Notes: generated by a model not told the origin, from the sequence alone. A DNA stretch of 64,000 bases from Pseudomonas sp. LFM046 (GCF_000949385.2 NZ_JYKO02000001.1:124001-188000), one strand, 5' to 3'. Positions 53,806-63,467 are shown, counted from the stretch's first letter. Numbers and translations are program-made.

Positions 53806-54264
53806 ATGGAAAACTACCTGCTGTTTCGCATCCTCCACGGCGTGGCCACCCTGCTGTTCTTCGGCGGGCTGGCCGGGCTGGTCTGGTATGGCTGGCGCAA
53901 CTTCCGTTCCGGCGATGCCGCGCGGATCGGCCCGAGCCTGCGGCGTATCCTGCTCATTGGCGTGCCGCTGCTGATCCTCGCTGCCGTTTCCCTGCCCATC
54001 AGCGGCTGGTGGATGGTGAACCTGGCGGGACTTCCGCTGGGCCAGACCTGGTTGCTGGGCGGGGCCATCCTCTATCTCTTCGGCTGCATCGGCTGGCTGC
54101 TGCTGTTCGGCCGCGTCTCGCGCCTGCGGGAGCAGGCCATGGCAGAAGGCGGGCCAGGCTCGGCCCAGGTGCGCCGTAGCCTCAAGGTCAGTGCCGCGTA
54201 CGGACTCGTCGGGCTGGTGCTGTTCATTTCCGTGCTGGCGCTGATGCTGGCCAAGCCGCTCTGA
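53806..54264 (+). CDS. DUF2269 family membrane protein, copy 1
   Basis: 152 residues with four hydrophobic helices (LLFRILHGVATLLFFGGLAG, IGVPLLILAAVSLPISG, TWLLGGAILYLFGCIGWLLL, AYGLVGLVLFISVLALML). The DUF2269 landmark HG near the start and the central GxxL loop are present. Function unknown. It is paired with a second copy 19 nt downstream, suggesting a heteromeric membrane pair. Confidence 0.82.
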   Translation: MENYLLFRILHGVATLLFFGGLAGLVWYGWRNFRSGDAARIGPSLRRILLIGVPLLILAAVSLPISGWWMVNLAGLPLGQTWLLGGAILYLFGCIGWLLLFGRVSRLREQAMAEGGPGSAQVRRSLKVSAAYGLVGLVLFISVLALMLAKPL

Positions 54265-54283
54265 GGCGGCGTCCGCATCCGGC

Positions 54284-54745
54284 ATGACGCTTTATTTCCT
54301 GCTCAAGACCGTCCACGGCCTGCTGGCCGCCGTGCTGTTCGGCACGGCGCTGGGCGGGCTGTTCTTTGCCAGTCGCGCCGCCAGGAGCGGCGATGCCGGA
54401 CAGATCGCCGCTACCTATGCGTCGCTGGTGCGTCTGGAGCTCTGGTTCATCGGTAGCTCCGCCATTCTGCTTCCGGTGAGCGGCCTTGCTCTCGCCAAGG
54501 TGGGGGGCTGGCCCCTGGGGCAGTTGTGGCTGATCTGGAGTTTCGGGCTCTACCTGGCGGCGGCGCTCTGCTGGCTGCCGCTGCTCTGGTTGCAGGTGCG
54601 TATCCGCAACGAGGCGCGCCGCGCCCTGCGGGAGGGGCGGATCGTGGCGTTGGCGGGCCAGATGGCCTGGCGCTTTCGGCTGGCGGTGCTGGCCCTGCTG
54701 TTACTGGTGGCGGTCTATGGGCTGATGGTGGTCAAGCCACTCTGA
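54284..54745 (+). CDS. DUF2269 family membrane protein, copy 2
   Basis: 153 residues with the same four-helix layout (YFLLKTVHGLLAAVLFGTALGGL, ELWFIGSSAILLPVSGLALA, LWLIWSFGLYLAAALCWLPLL, FRLAVLALLLLVAVYGLMVV). The HG motif and a matching helix 2 (LPVSG versus LPISG) show homology to copy 1. They are probably co-transcribed and of unknown function. It converges with the HAD phosphatase gene. Confidence 0.82.
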   Translation: MTLYFLLKTVHGLLAAVLFGTALGGLFFASRAARSGDAGQIAATYASLVRLELWFIGSSAILLPVSGLALAKVGGWPLGQLWLIWSFGLYLAAALCWLPLLWLQVRIRNEARRALREGRIVALAGQMAWRFRLAVLALLLLVAVYGLMVVKPL

Positions 54746-54822
54746 CCCCTGAGCGCCTCGGTAGAGCGCAGGATTCGCTGCGCCCACCGAATCACCGGTA
54801 TGGCGCAGCCTTCCATCTGTTC

Positions 54823-55476
54823 CTACCGCAGCGAGATCACCGGCCAGCTGCGCTTTTCCGCTTCGGCCCGCAGGTTCGGGTCCGGGTCCACCGCCACCGG
54901 GCGGGTCACCTGCTCCAGCAGGGGCAGGTCGTTCATCGAATCGCTGTAGAAGCTGCTGTCTTCCAGGCTGTGGCCGGTCTCGTCCAGCCAGCGGGCGAGG
55001 CGGGTCACCTTGCCTTCGCGGAAGCAGGGTACGTCCGTGGTGCGGCCGGTGTAGCGGCCGTCGGCCATCTCACACTCGGTGGCCAGGAGGGTCTCGACGC
55101 CCAGGCGCGCGACGATTGGGGCGGTGACGAAGCGGTTGGTGGCCGTGATGATCAGCAGCTTGTCGCCCGCGGCGCGGTGTTCGGCCAGCAGGGCTTCGCC
55201 CTTGGGCAGGATGATGGGTTCGATGCAGTCACGCATGAACTCGCGGTGCCACTGGTCAAGCTGCGCCATTTCGGTGCGGCCGAGGATTTCCAGGCTGAAA
55301 TTCAGGTAATCCCGGATATTCAGACGACCGGCCAGGTAGTCCTGGTAGAACTCGTCATTGCGTGCCTTGTAGGCAATCCCGTCGAGGATGCCGCGTTCGC
55401 ACAGGTAGTCGCCCCAGGCGTGGTCGCTGTCGCCAGCCAGCAGGGTGTTGTCGAGGTCGAAAAGAGCGAGGCGCAC
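54823..55476 (-). CDS. HAD-superfamily phosphatase, SerB-like (candidate histidinol-phosphatase)
   Basis: 217 residues using a GTG start at 55476, preceded by AAGGA; a longer frame upstream is unlikely. HAD subclass [14 protein letters not shown] with nucleophile D7 and acid/base D9, the Thr motif in IITATNRF, and [14 protein letters not shown] at the C-terminus. It matches by position a P. aeruginosa gene reported, as I recall, to encode histidinol-phosphate phosphatase rather than phosphoserine phosphatase. It is divergent from rppH. Confidence 0.82.
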   Translation of the reverse strand: MRLALFDLDNTLLAGDSDHAWGDYLCERGILDGIAYKARNDEFYQDYLAGRLNIRDYLNFSLEILGRTEMAQLDQWHREFMRDCIEPIILPKGEALLAEHRAAGDKLLIITATNRFVTAPIVARLGVETLLATECEMADGRYTGRTTDVPCFREGKVTRLARWLDETGHSLEDSSFYSDSMNDLPLLEQVTRPVAVDPDPNLRAEAEKRSWPVISLR

Positions 55477-55621
55477 GTCGTTTTTCCTTGCATCGGATCT
55501 TCGAAGGGCGGCCAGAATAGCGGCTTTCGCCGAGGCTGCACATTGCGCTGAAGGCTCGCATTGCTGCATTTACGGGCTTTATGGAACAATGCCGGAACAT
55601 GCGTTTGCGAGGTTGAGTGCC

Positions 55622-56101
55622 GTGATTGATTCCGATGGTTTCCGCCCGAATGTCGGCATCATTCTCGCCAATGATGTCGGGCAGGTACTTTGGGCACGGC
55701 GTATCAATCAGGATGCCTGGCAGTTCCCACAAGGCGGGATCAATCCGCGGGAAACGCCAGAAGAGGCTCTTTTCCGGGAATTGAACGAAGAAGTCGGCCT
55801 GGAAGAGCAGGATGTGAAGATTCTTGCCTGCACCCGTGGCTGGTTGCGCTATCGTCTGCCCCAGCGTCTGGTGCGTACCAACAGCCAACCGTTGTGCATC
55901 GGCCAGAAACAGAAGTGGTTCCTGCTGCGTTTGCAGTCGGACGAAAACAAGGTACGGATGGACCTGACCGGCAAGCCCGAGTTCGACGGCTGGCGCTGGG
56001 TCAGTTACTGGTACCCATTGGGCCAGGTGGTGACCTTCAAGCGTGAAGTCTATCGCCGCGCCCTCAAGGAACTAGCACCGCGCCTGCTGGCGCAAGACTG
56101 A
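55622..56101 (+). CDS. rppH: RNA pyrophosphohydrolase
   Basis: 159 residues from the GTG at 55622 ([18 protein letters not shown]), with GAGG upstream. Removes pyrophosphate from 5' ends of mRNA, starting decay. The Nudix box runs from G38 to L60, with E44, R52, E53, E56 and E57. The start and WQFPQGGI fit RppH. It sits 22 nt before ptsP on the same strand, so they may be co-transcribed. Confidence 0.95.
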   Translation: MIDSDGFRPNVGIILANDVGQVLWARRINQDAWQFPQGGINPRETPEEALFRELNEEVGLEEQDVKILACTRGWLRYRLPQRLVRTNSQPLCIGQKQKWFLLRLQSDENKVRMDLTGKPEFDGWRWVSYWYPLGQVVTFKREVYRRALKELAPRLLAQD

Positions 56102-56123
56102 CCCGGAGAAAGGCTGCCTAGCC

Positions 56124-58403
56124 ATGCTCAACACGCTGCGCAAGATCGTCCAGGAAGTGAACGCCGCCAAGGATCTGAAGGCGGCGTTGGCGATCATCGT
56201 GCAACGGGTCAAGGAGGCCATGGGTAGCCAGGTCTGCTCGGTCTACCTGATGGACCCCGAGTCCAACCGCTTCGTGCTCATGGCCACCGAAGGCCTGAAC
56301 AAGCGCTCCATCGGCAAGGTCAGCATGGCTCCCAACGAAGGCCTCGTGGGCCTCGTGGGCACCCGCGAAGAGCCGCTGAACCTCGAGCACGCCGCCGATC
56401 ACCCCCGCTACCGCTACTTCGCCGAGACCGGTGAAGAACGCTTCGCCTCCTTCCTCGGTGCCCCGATCATCCACCACCGTCGGGTGATGGGCGTACTGGT
56501 GGTGCAGCAAAAGGAGCGCCGTCAGTTCGACGAGGGCGAGGAAGCGTTCCTCGTCACCATGAGCGCGCAGCTCGCCGGCGTTATCGCCCATGCCGAGGCC
56601 ACCGGCTCCATCCGTGGCCTGGGCCGTCAGGGCAAGGGCACCCAGGAGGCCAAGTTCGTCGGCGTCGCGGGCGCTCCGGGTGCCGCCGTGGGCACCGCTG
56701 TGGTGGTGCTGCCGCCGGCCGATCTCGAGGTGGTGCCCGATCGCACCGTCGATGACATCGAAGCCGAGGTCGAACGCTTCAAGCAGGCCCTGGAAGCGGT
56801 GCGCGAAGACATGCGCCGGCTCTCCAGCAAGCTGGAAACCCAGCTCCGCCCCGAAGAGCGCGCGCTGTTCGATGTGTACCTGATGATGCTCGACGACGCC
56901 TCCATCGGCATGGAGGTCAAGCGCGTGATTCGCACCGGCCAGTGGGCCCAGGGTGCCCTGCGCCAGGTGGTGATGGAGCACGTCACCCGCTTCGAGCTGA
57001 TGGACGACGCCTACCTGCGCGAGCGCGCCTCCGACGTCAAGGACCTCGGCCGCCGCCTGCTCGCCTACCTGCAGGAAGAACGCAAGCAGAACCTGGTCTA
57101 CCAGGAAAACACCATCCTGGTCAGCGAGGAGTTGTCCCCGGCGATGCTCGGCGAAGTGCCCGAGGGCAAGCTGGTGGGCCTGGTCTCGGTACAGGGCTCG
57201 GGCAACTCCCACGTCGCCATCCTCGCCCGCGCCATGGGCATCCCCACTGTGATGGGGGCGGTCGACCTGCCGTATTCCAAGGTCGACGGCATCGAATTGA
57301 TCGTCGACGGCTACCACGGCGAAGTCTTCACCAACCCGTCGCCCGAACTGCGCAAGCAGTACAGCGAAGTGGTGGAGGAGGAGCGCCAACTGGTCAAGGG
57401 CCTGGATGCCCTGCGCAGCCTGCCCTGCGAGACCCTCGACGGCCAGCGCATGCCGCTCTGGGTGAACACCGGCCTGCTGGCCGACGTGACTCGCGCCCAG
57501 GAGCGTGGCGCCGAGGGCGTGGGCCTGTACCGCACCGAAGTGCCGTTCATGATCAACGAGCGCTTCCCCAGCGAGAAGGAACAGCTCGCCATCTACCGAG
57601 AGCAGCTCGCCGCCTTCCACCCGCTGCCGGTGACCATGCGTACCCTGGACATCGGCGGCGACAAGGCGCTGTCCTATTTCCCGATCAAGGAAAGCAACCC
57701 GTTCCTCGGCTGGCGCGGTATCCGCGTCACCCTCGACCACCCGGAAATCTTCCTCGTCCAGGTGCGCGCCATGCTCAAGGCCAGCGAGGGCCTGGACAAC
57801 CTGCGCATCCTGCTGCCGATGATCTCCGGCACCCATGAGCTGGAGGAGGCCCTGCACCTGATCCACCGGGCCTGGGGCGAAGTGCGCGACGAAGGTGTGG
57901 ATATCCCCATGCCGCCGGTGGGTGTGATGATCGAGATCCCCGCCGCGGTCTACCAGACCAAGGAGCTGTCGCGTCAGGTGGACTTCCTCTCGGTGGGTTC
58001 CAACGACCTTACCCAGTACCTGCTCGCGGTGGACCGCAACAACCCGCGCGTGGCGGATCTCTACGACTACCTGCACCCGGCGGTGCTCCAGGCCCTGAAG
58101 AAAGTGGTGGACGACGCCCACGCTGAAGGCAAGCCGGTGAGCATCTGCGGCGAGATGGCGGGCGACCCGGCCGCCGCTGTGCTGCTGCTGGCAATGGGCT
58201 TCGACAGCCTGTCGATGAACGCCACCAACCTGCCCAAGGTGAAGTGGCTGCTGCGCCAGGTCACCATGACCAAGGCCAAGGAGCTGCTGGACCAGTTGCT
58301 GGCCATCGACAACCCGCAGGTCATCCATAGTTCACTGCATCTGGCCCTGCGTAACCTGGGTCTTGGCCGAGTGATCAACCCGGCGGCGACCATCCAGGCC
58401 TGA
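56124..58403 (+). CDS. ptsP: Phosphoenolpyruvate-protein phosphotransferase PtsP (nitrogen PTS enzyme I)
   Basis: 759 residues. An N-terminal GAF domain (about 1-150) sets it apart from ordinary enzyme I. The PEP-utilising domain follows, with the phosphorylated His at H363 in GSGNSHVAIL, and a C-terminal TIM barrel with TLDIGGDKALSYF, GWRGIRVTLD and the active-site Cys in VSICGEMAGDP. It starts the nitrogen-related PTS phosphorelay. It is downstream of rppH and upstream of a diguanylate cyclase. Confidence 0.97.
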   Translation: MLNTLRKIVQEVNAAKDLKAALAIIVQRVKEAMGSQVCSVYLMDPESNRFVLMATEGLNKRSIGKVSMAPNEGLVGLVGTREEPLNLEHAADHPRYRYFAETGEERFASFLGAPIIHHRRVMGVLVVQQKERRQFDEGEEAFLVTMSAQLAGVIAHAEATGSIRGLGRQGKGTQEAKFVGVAGAPGAAVGTAVVVLPPADLEVVPDRTVDDIEAEVERFKQALEAVREDMRRLSSKLETQLRPEERALFDVYLMMLDDASIGMEVKRVIRTGQWAQGALRQVVMEHVTRFELMDDAYLRERASDVKDLGRRLLAYLQEERKQNLVYQENTILVSEELSPAMLGEVPEGKLVGLVSVQGSGNSHVAILARAMGIPTVMGAVDLPYSKVDGIELIVDGYHGEVFTNPSPELRKQYSEVVEEERQLVKGLDALRSLPCETLDGQRMPLWVNTGLLADVTRAQERGAEGVGLYRTEVPFMINERFPSEKEQLAIYREQLAAFHPLPVTMRTLDIGGDKALSYFPIKESNPFLGWRGIRVTLDHPEIFLVQVRAMLKASEGLDNLRILLPMISGTHELEEALHLIHRAWGEVRDEGVDIPMPPVGVMIEIPAAVYQTKELSRQVDFLSVGSNDLTQYLLAVDRNNPRVADLYDYLHPAVLQALKKVVDDAHAEGKPVSICGEMAGDPAAAVLLLAMGFDSLSMNATNLPKVKWLLRQVTMTKAKELLDQLLAIDNPQVIHSSLHLALRNLGLGRVINPAATIQA

Positions 58404-58486
58404 GGTGCCGGGCGGCAGTTTTGCCGCGCATGTGCTTTGCTCAAGCACAGAGTCCCAATCGGGTGGCGCCCACCCGCAGGAAGCTT

Positions 58487-59515
58487 ATGGACGAGCCCCT
58501 TGACCATTGCTACGGCACCACTCGCGAAGAGATCGAGCGGACGCTCCGCTTCGCCCTGGATATCGTCAGCGACGGCATCTGGGACTGGAATATCCGCACC
58601 AATCACGTCAAGCGCAGCCCTGGCTGGTACTCCATGCTCGGCTATCCGTCGGACAGCCTTCCGGAGGACGTGGACACCTGGAAATCGGTGATCCATCCCG
58701 GTGATTTCGAGCGGGTGATGCGCAACTTCCAGGCGTACCTGGATGGCGAAAGCCTGATCTACGCCGAGGATTACCGTTGCCGCTGCCGCGACGGCAGCTA
58801 CCTGTGGGTCAGCGATCACGGTCGTTTTGTCGAGTTTGACGAAGCCGGCAAGGCCACGCGCATGATCGGCGCCCATCGCAATATCCACAGGCGCAAGATG
58901 GCCACCCTGGAGCTGCAACGGAAGAACGAGGAACTGCTCACCCTCAATCGCCAGCTCGAAGAACTGGTGGAGGCTCGCACCGAGGCCCTGCGCAAGGCCA
59001 ACGAGGCCCTCGCCCAGCAGGTGGCCGCCGCCATGCGCCTGAGTGAGACCGATCCGCTGACCCAGGTCTCCAACCGCCGTCACTTCGAGCGCTCCCTGCA
59101 CAGCGAGTGGCAACGCTTCCAGCGCCACGGGCACAAGACATCGTTGCTGATGTTCGATCTGGACCACTTCAAGCGCATCAACGACAACCACGGCCACCAG
59201 ATCGGCGACCGCGCCCTGGTGGCGGTCAGCCGCACGGTGCGTGCCGCCTTGCGGGAGGAAGATTGCTTCGCCCGTTGGGGCGGTGAGGAATTCATCGCCC
59301 TGCTGCCGGATACCGAACTGGCCTCGGCGCTGCTGCTGGCCGAGCGCTTGCGGTTACAGGTGAGCCAGGCCGATCCCGGCCTTCCCCAGGGGCTCACCGC
59401 CAGCTTCTCGGTGGCTACGATGCAGCCGGGCGAAGGCATCGAGTCCTTGCTCAAACGCCTCGACGATGGCCTCTACCGCGCCAAGCTGCGGCGCAACTGC
59501 ATCGAGTCGGCCTGA
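58487..59515 (+). CDS. PAS domain diguanylate cyclase
   Basis: 342 residues from the ATG at 58487 (MDEPLDHCYGTTREE), with AGGA nearby; a longer open frame begins upstream at 58421. A PAS_3-type sensor occupies about 20-150 (WDWNIRTNHVKRSPGW). A linker coiled coil (ELQRKNEELLTLNRQLEEL) joins the GGDEF domain. The active motif is GGEEF (265-269), and the I-site RxxD is present (R256-D259), so product inhibition is expected. No transmembrane segment, so a cytoplasmic sensor. Confidence 0.93.
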   Translation: MDEPLDHCYGTTREEIERTLRFALDIVSDGIWDWNIRTNHVKRSPGWYSMLGYPSDSLPEDVDTWKSVIHPGDFERVMRNFQAYLDGESLIYAEDYRCRCRDGSYLWVSDHGRFVEFDEAGKATRMIGAHRNIHRRKMATLELQRKNEELLTLNRQLEELVEARTEALRKANEALAQQVAAAMRLSETDPLTQVSNRRHFERSLHSEWQRFQRHGHKTSLLMFDLDHFKRINDNHGHQIGDRALVAVSRTVRAALREEDCFARWGGEEFIALLPDTELASALLLAERLRLQVSQADPGLPQGLTASFSVATMQPGEGIESLLKRLDDGLYRAKLRRNCIESA

Positions 59516-59567
59516 CGCCCAGGCACTGGAGCGCGCGGCGCACCCTGCCAGGTCGTTCGCTGGAACG

Positions 59568-59595
59568 AAAAAGCCCGCCGGATGGCGGGCTTTTT
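59568..59595. terminator. Bidirectional terminator between the diguanylate cyclase gene and pyrC'
   Basis: AAAAAGCCCGCC (59568-59579), GGAT loop, GGCGGGC (59584-59590), then TTTTT. The A-run and T-run on either side allow function on both strands, as expected between convergent genes. Confidence 0.92.
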
Positions 59596-59609
59596 CATGG
59601 GCGCGCGGA

Positions 59610-60881
59610 TCAGCCTTCGAAGATGATCCGGCCGTCCACCAGGGTGTAGCGCACCTTGCCCGGCAGGCAATGGCCGATGAAGGGGCAGTTGTCGCCCTTG
59701 GATTTCCAGGTTTCGCCGGCCAGGGTGGAGGCCTGCGGGTCGAACAGCACCACGTCTGCCGGTGCACCCAGGGCCAGGCGGCCGGCGGGCAGGCGCAGGG
59801 CGCGCGCCGGGCCGGCGGTGAGGCGGGCGAGCAGGGTGGGCAGGTCCAGCAGGCCGTCCTGTACCAGGGTCATGGCCAGCGGCAGCAGCAGTTCCACGCT
59901 GCTCATGCCGGGCTCGGTGGCACCGAAGGGCGCGAGCTTGGCGTCCGGCTCGTGGGGCTGATGATGGCTGGCGATGGCGGAGATCACGCCGTTCTTCACC
60001 GCTTCACGCAGGCCGTCGCGGTCAGCGCGGGTGCGCAGCGGCGGTTGCACGTGGTAGAGGCTGGAGAAGTCGATCAGCGCCTCGTCAGTGAGGATCAGCT
60101 GGTACATCGCCACGTCCGCGGTCACCGGCAGGCCGCGTGCCTGGGCCTCCCCGATCATCTCGGCGCCACGGGCGCTGGTGATCTGGCTGAAGTGGGCGCG
60201 CACGCCGCTCTGCTCCACCAGCAGCAGGTCGCGGGCGAGCGCCACGGTCTCGGCGGTCTCCGGGATGCCGGCAAGGCCGAGGAAGCTGGCGGTGGGGCCC
60301 TCGTGGGCGAGGCCGCCTTCGGCGAGGGAAGCGTCCTGGGAGTGGAAGACCACCGTCAGATCGAAGGTGGCGGCGTATTCCAGGGCGCGGCGCTGGACTC
60401 GGTTGCTGGCGAAGGTGGCCAGGCCGTTGCCGAAGGCCACGCAGCCGACGTCACGCAGGGCCACCAGTTCGGACAGCTGTTCGCCGGCCAGACCCTTGGT
60501 CAGGGCGCCGATGGGGAAGACCTTGGCGTGGCCGGCTTCCTGGGCGCGGTCGAGGATCATCTCGGCCACGGCCGGGGTATCCAGCACCGGGCGGGTCAGG
60601 GGCGGGCAGCAGAGGCTGGTGACGCCACCGGTGACGGCGGCCAGGGTTTCGCTGGCGATATTGCCCTTGCGGCTGTAGCCCGGCTCGCGCAGGGCGACGG
60701 ACAGGTCCACCAGGCCGGGCGCGGCGACCAGGCCCTTGGCGTCGAGGGTCTTGTCGGCCTGGAAGCCCGCCGGGGCCTGGCCGATGGCTGCCACCTTGCC
60801 GCCTTCGAGGAAGAGGTCGGTGACCTGGTCGTGGCCTGAGGCCGGGTCGATCAGGCGGGCACCGAGGATATGAATACGCAT
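59610..60881 (-). CDS. pyrC': Dihydroorotase-like protein, non-catalytic (PyrC')
   Basis: 423 residues from the ATG at 60881. Amidohydrolase-fold homologue of dihydroorotase. The metal-binding motif of active enzymes, D-x-H-x-H-x-R, here reads DLSVALREPG (59-68), with S61 and A63 replacing the histidines, so it should not be active alone. In Pseudomonas this protein forms a structural complex with aspartate carbamoyltransferase. Its start shares one base with the pyrB stop. Confidence 0.95.
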   Translation of the reverse strand: MRIHILGARLIDPASGHDQVTDLFLEGGKVAAIGQAPAGFQADKTLDAKGLVAAPGLVDLSVALREPGYSRKGNIASETLAAVTGGVTSLCCPPLTRPVLDTPAVAEMILDRAQEAGHAKVFPIGALTKGLAGEQLSELVALRDVGCVAFGNGLATFASNRVQRRALEYAATFDLTVVFHSQDASLAEGGLAHEGPTASFLGLAGIPETAETVALARDLLLVEQSGVRAHFSQITSARGAEMIGEAQARGLPVTADVAMYQLILTDEALIDFSSLYHVQPPLRTRADRDGLREAVKNGVISAIASHHQPHEPDAKLAPFGATEPGMSSVELLLPLAMTLVQDGLLDLPTLLARLTAGPARALRLPAGRLALGAPADVVLFDPQASTLAGETWKSKGDNCPFIGHCLPGKVRYTLVDGRIIFEG

Positions 60882-61888
60882 CAGTTCAGCTCCTCGGCTT
60901 CCTGGTTCAGTTGACGTTGCGCGGCCTGGCCGCTCATGGCCATGGACAGCACGGCCATGCGCACGGCGATGCCGTAGGTGACCTGGTTGAGGATGACGGA
61001 CTGGGCGCCGTCGGCCACGGCGGATTCGATCTCCACGCCGCGGTTGATCGGGCCCGGGTGCATGACGATGGCGTCCGGCTTGGCCAGCGCAAGGCGCTGG
61101 GTGTTCAGGCCGTAGAGCTTGTAGAACTCGCCCTCGCTGGGCAGCAGGCCGCCCTGCATGCGCTCGCGCTGAAGGCGCAGCATGATGACCACGTCGACAT
61201 CCTTCAGGCCTTCGGCGAGGTCGGTGTAGACCTTCACGCCGTATTGCTCGACGCCTACCGGAATCAGGGTCTTGGGCCCGATCACGCGGATGTCCGGGCA
61301 GCCCAGGGTGCGCAGGGCGAGCATGTTGGAGCGGGCGACCCGGGAATGCAGGATGTCGCCGACGATGGCCACCGAGAGGTTTTCGAAACTGCCCTTGTGA
61401 CGGCGGATGGTGAGCATGTCGAGCATGCCCTGGGTCGGGTGCGCGTGGCGGCCGTCGCCGCCGTTGATGATGGCTACGTCCGGGCACACGTGCTCGGCGA
61501 TGAAGTGGGCGGCGCCGGAGTCGGCATGGCGCACCACGAACATGTCGGCGGCCATCGCCTCCAGGTTGCGCAGAGTGTCGAACAGGGTCTCACCCTTGCT
61601 GGTGGAGGAGGTGGAGACGTTGAGGGTGATGACGTCGGCGGACAGGCGCTGGGCCGCCAGCTCGAAGGTGGTGCGGGTGCGGGTGGAGTTCTCGAAGAAC
61701 ACGTTGCACACCGTCCGGCCGCGCAGCAGCGGGACTTTCTTCACCGCGCGGGCGCCGACTTCGAGGAAGGAGTCGGCGGTGTCGAGGATTTCCGTCAGCA
61801 GCTCGCGGGGCAGACCGTCGAGCGAGAGGAAGTGGCGCAGCTGGCCCTGGTCGTTGAGCTGCAGCGGGCGCTTGGCGTCTGTCGGCAT
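60881..61888 (-). CDS. pyrB: Aspartate carbamoyltransferase catalytic subunit
   Basis: 335 residues. Forms carbamoyl aspartate, the first committed pyrimidine step. The carbamoyl-phosphate loop is [13 protein letters not shown] (about 64-76), the Lys-containing loop is STSKGE, and HPTQGMLDM and [12 protein letters not shown] are present. A longer-than-usual N-terminal tail ([16 protein letters not shown]) is typical of the Pseudomonas enzyme, which assembles with PyrC'. It overlaps pyrC' by one base. Confidence 0.97.
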   Translation of the reverse strand: MPTDAKRPLQLNDQGQLRHFLSLDGLPRELLTEILDTADSFLEVGARAVKKVPLLRGRTVCNVFFENSTRTRTTFELAAQRLSADVITLNVSTSSTSKGETLFDTLRNLEAMAADMFVVRHADSGAAHFIAEHVCPDVAIINGGDGRHAHPTQGMLDMLTIRRHKGSFENLSVAIVGDILHSRVARSNMLALRTLGCPDIRVIGPKTLIPVGVEQYGVKVYTDLAEGLKDVDVVIMLRLQRERMQGGLLPSEGEFYKLYGLNTQRLALAKPDAIVMHPGPINRGVEIESAVADGAQSVILNQVTYGIAVRMAVLSMAMSGQAAQRQLNQEAEELN

Positions 61889-61925
61889 GGGGCAGGCCCT
61901 GAAAGGTTACGAAGAATCGGGAAGG

Positions 61926-62438
61926 TCAGGCGGGTGATGCGAGGTCCTGACGCTCTAGGGTGAGCGGCGCGGGGCCGAGCAATTTTACTCGTTCCGTGGC
62001 GCCCAGGGACAGGGTTGCGCCCACCACGTCGGGGCGGATCGGCAGCTCGCGGGCGTTGAGGTCCAGCAGGCAGACCAGGGTCACGCTGGCGGGGCGGCCG
62101 TAGTCGAACAGCTCGTTGAGGGCCGCGCGCACGGTGCGTCCGCTCATCAGCACGTCATCGATCAGGACCAGGTGCTGGCCCTCGATCTCGAAGGGCAGCA
62201 CGGAGGGGCGTACCTGCGGGTGCAGGCCGCTCTGGGTGAAGTCGTCGCGGTAGAAGGACACGTCCAGGGTGCCCAGCGGGCCGGACTCGCCCAGTTGCGC
62301 CAGGAGGGCCTGGGCAACCCAGACGCCGCCGGTGCGAATGCCGATGAAGCGCGGCTCGGTGATGGAGCGGGCCTTGAGGTGGGCTTGCAGGTCGCTGGCC
62401 ATCCGCGGCAGCAATTCGGCGGGGTTGGGCAGGGTCAT
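61926..62438 (-). CDS. pyrR: Bifunctional pyr operon regulator / uracil phosphoribosyltransferase
   Basis: 170 residues from the ATG at 62438. Type I phosphoribosyltransferase with PRPP motif [17 protein letters not shown]. In Gram-positive bacteria PyrR binds mRNA; in Pseudomonas the gene lies in the pyr cluster with uncertain regulatory function. It is 37 nt upstream of pyrB in the same transcript. Confidence 0.95.
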   Translation of the reverse strand: MTLPNPAELLPRMASDLQAHLKARSITEPRFIGIRTGGVWVAQALLAQLGESGPLGTLDVSFYRDDFTQSGLHPQVRPSVLPFEIEGQHLVLIDDVLMSGRTVRAALNELFDYGRPASVTLVCLLDLNARELPIRPDVVGATLSLGATERVKLLGPAPLTLERQDLASPA

Positions 62439-62460
62439 CGGCGGTCCTCGCTTTCTGGAG

Positions 62461-62901
62461 TCAGGAAGTTGCGCAATTCTCAGCCAGCCAGCCTTCCAGC
62501 AGCAGGGCGGCGGCCAGTGCATCGACGGGGCGCTCGCGGTAGCCATCGCGCTGGCCCTGGGCCAGGCGTTGGCCCTTGGCCTCGAAGGTGGTCAGGCGTT
62601 CGTCGTGGGTGAACACCGGCAGATTGAAGCGGCCATTCAGGCGTCGGGCGAATTTTTCCGCGCGGGCGCTCATCTCGCTGGGGGTGCCGTCCATGTTCAG
62701 CGGCAGGCCCACGACAATGGCGTCGGGCTGCCATTCGCGGATCAGGGCTTCGACCTGCTGCCAGTCCGGCACGCCGTTCTGGGCCTTCAGTACTTTGAGT
62801 TCGCGGGCCTGGCCGGTCACTGCCTGGCCCACGGCGACGCCGATCTGTCTGGTGCCGTAATCGAAGCCGAGCAGCAGGCGCAGGGGCTTGGGGTCTGCCA
62901 T
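62461..62901 (-). CDS. ruvX: Holliday junction resolvase-like protein YqgF (RuvX)
   Basis: 146 residues from the ATG at 62901 ([23 protein letters not shown]). RNase H-like fold with acidic sites in FDYGTRQIG (D14), the VGLPLNMDG loop and HDERLTT. Members process 16S rRNA ends or act on branched nucleic acid. Its start shares a base with the yqgE stop, and it is 22 nt before pyrR. Confidence 0.94.
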   Translation of the reverse strand: MADPKPLRLLLGFDYGTRQIGVAVGQAVTGQARELKVLKAQNGVPDWQQVEALIREWQPDAIVVGLPLNMDGTPSEMSARAEKFARRLNGRFNLPVFTHDERLTTFEAKGQRLAQGQRDGYRERPVDALAAALLLEGWLAENCATS

Positions 62902-63467
62902 CAGGCGTGCCCGGCCTGGGCGGTGAGCAGGCTGAGGTTCACGCCCAGGCGCGCGGCGGCTGCGGCGAGGCGCTGCTCGGAGGGGGTGTCGAAGAGAATG
63001 GCCAGGTCCGCCGGGCAGGTCAGCCAGGCGTTGTCGCTCAGCTCGGCTTCCAGTTGTCCGGCATCCCAGCCGGCATAGCCGAGGGCTACCAGGCTCTTCT
63101 GCGGACCGCCGCCGTCGGCAATGGCGAAGAGCACGTCCTGGGAGGTGGACAGGGCCAGTTCGCCCAGTTCCAGGGTGGCCTGGAAGGAATGGCCGGTGGG
63201 GTGCAGGACAAAGCCGCGATCCGTCTGCACCGGGCCGCCGGAGTAAATGGGCAGGCCCTGGCAGCGCGCGGGCGGGGTGATTTCCGGGCGCAGCTGCTCC
63301 AGCACGTCGCTCAGGCTGAGGCCATTGGGACGGTTGATCACCAGGCCCATGGCGCCCTGCTCGTTGTGCTCCACCAGGTAGGTGACGGTCTGGGCGAAAT
63401 TGGGATCCGCCATGTGTGGCATGGCGATCAGGAAGTGGTGCTTGAGGTAGCTCGGTGCGCTTTTCAT
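62901..63467 (-). CDS. yqgE: UPF0301 / YqgE family protein
   Basis: 188 residues from the ATG at 63467 (MKSAPSYLKHHFLIAMPHMADPNFA). Family motifs: SYLKHHFLIAMP, MGLVINRP, GGPVQTDRGFVLH and the C-terminal WGAGQLE-like segment (WDAGQLEAEL). A conserved protein of unknown function, always near ruvX. It is adjacent to ruvX with one base of overlap. Confidence 0.94.
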   Translation of the reverse strand: MKSAPSYLKHHFLIAMPHMADPNFAQTVTYLVEHNEQGAMGLVINRPNGLSLSDVLEQLRPEITPPARCQGLPIYSGGPVQTDRGFVLHPTGHSFQATLELGELALSTSQDVLFAIADGGGPQKSLVALGYAGWDAGQLEAELSDNAWLTCPADLAILFDTPSEQRLAAAAARLGVNLSLLTAQAGHA

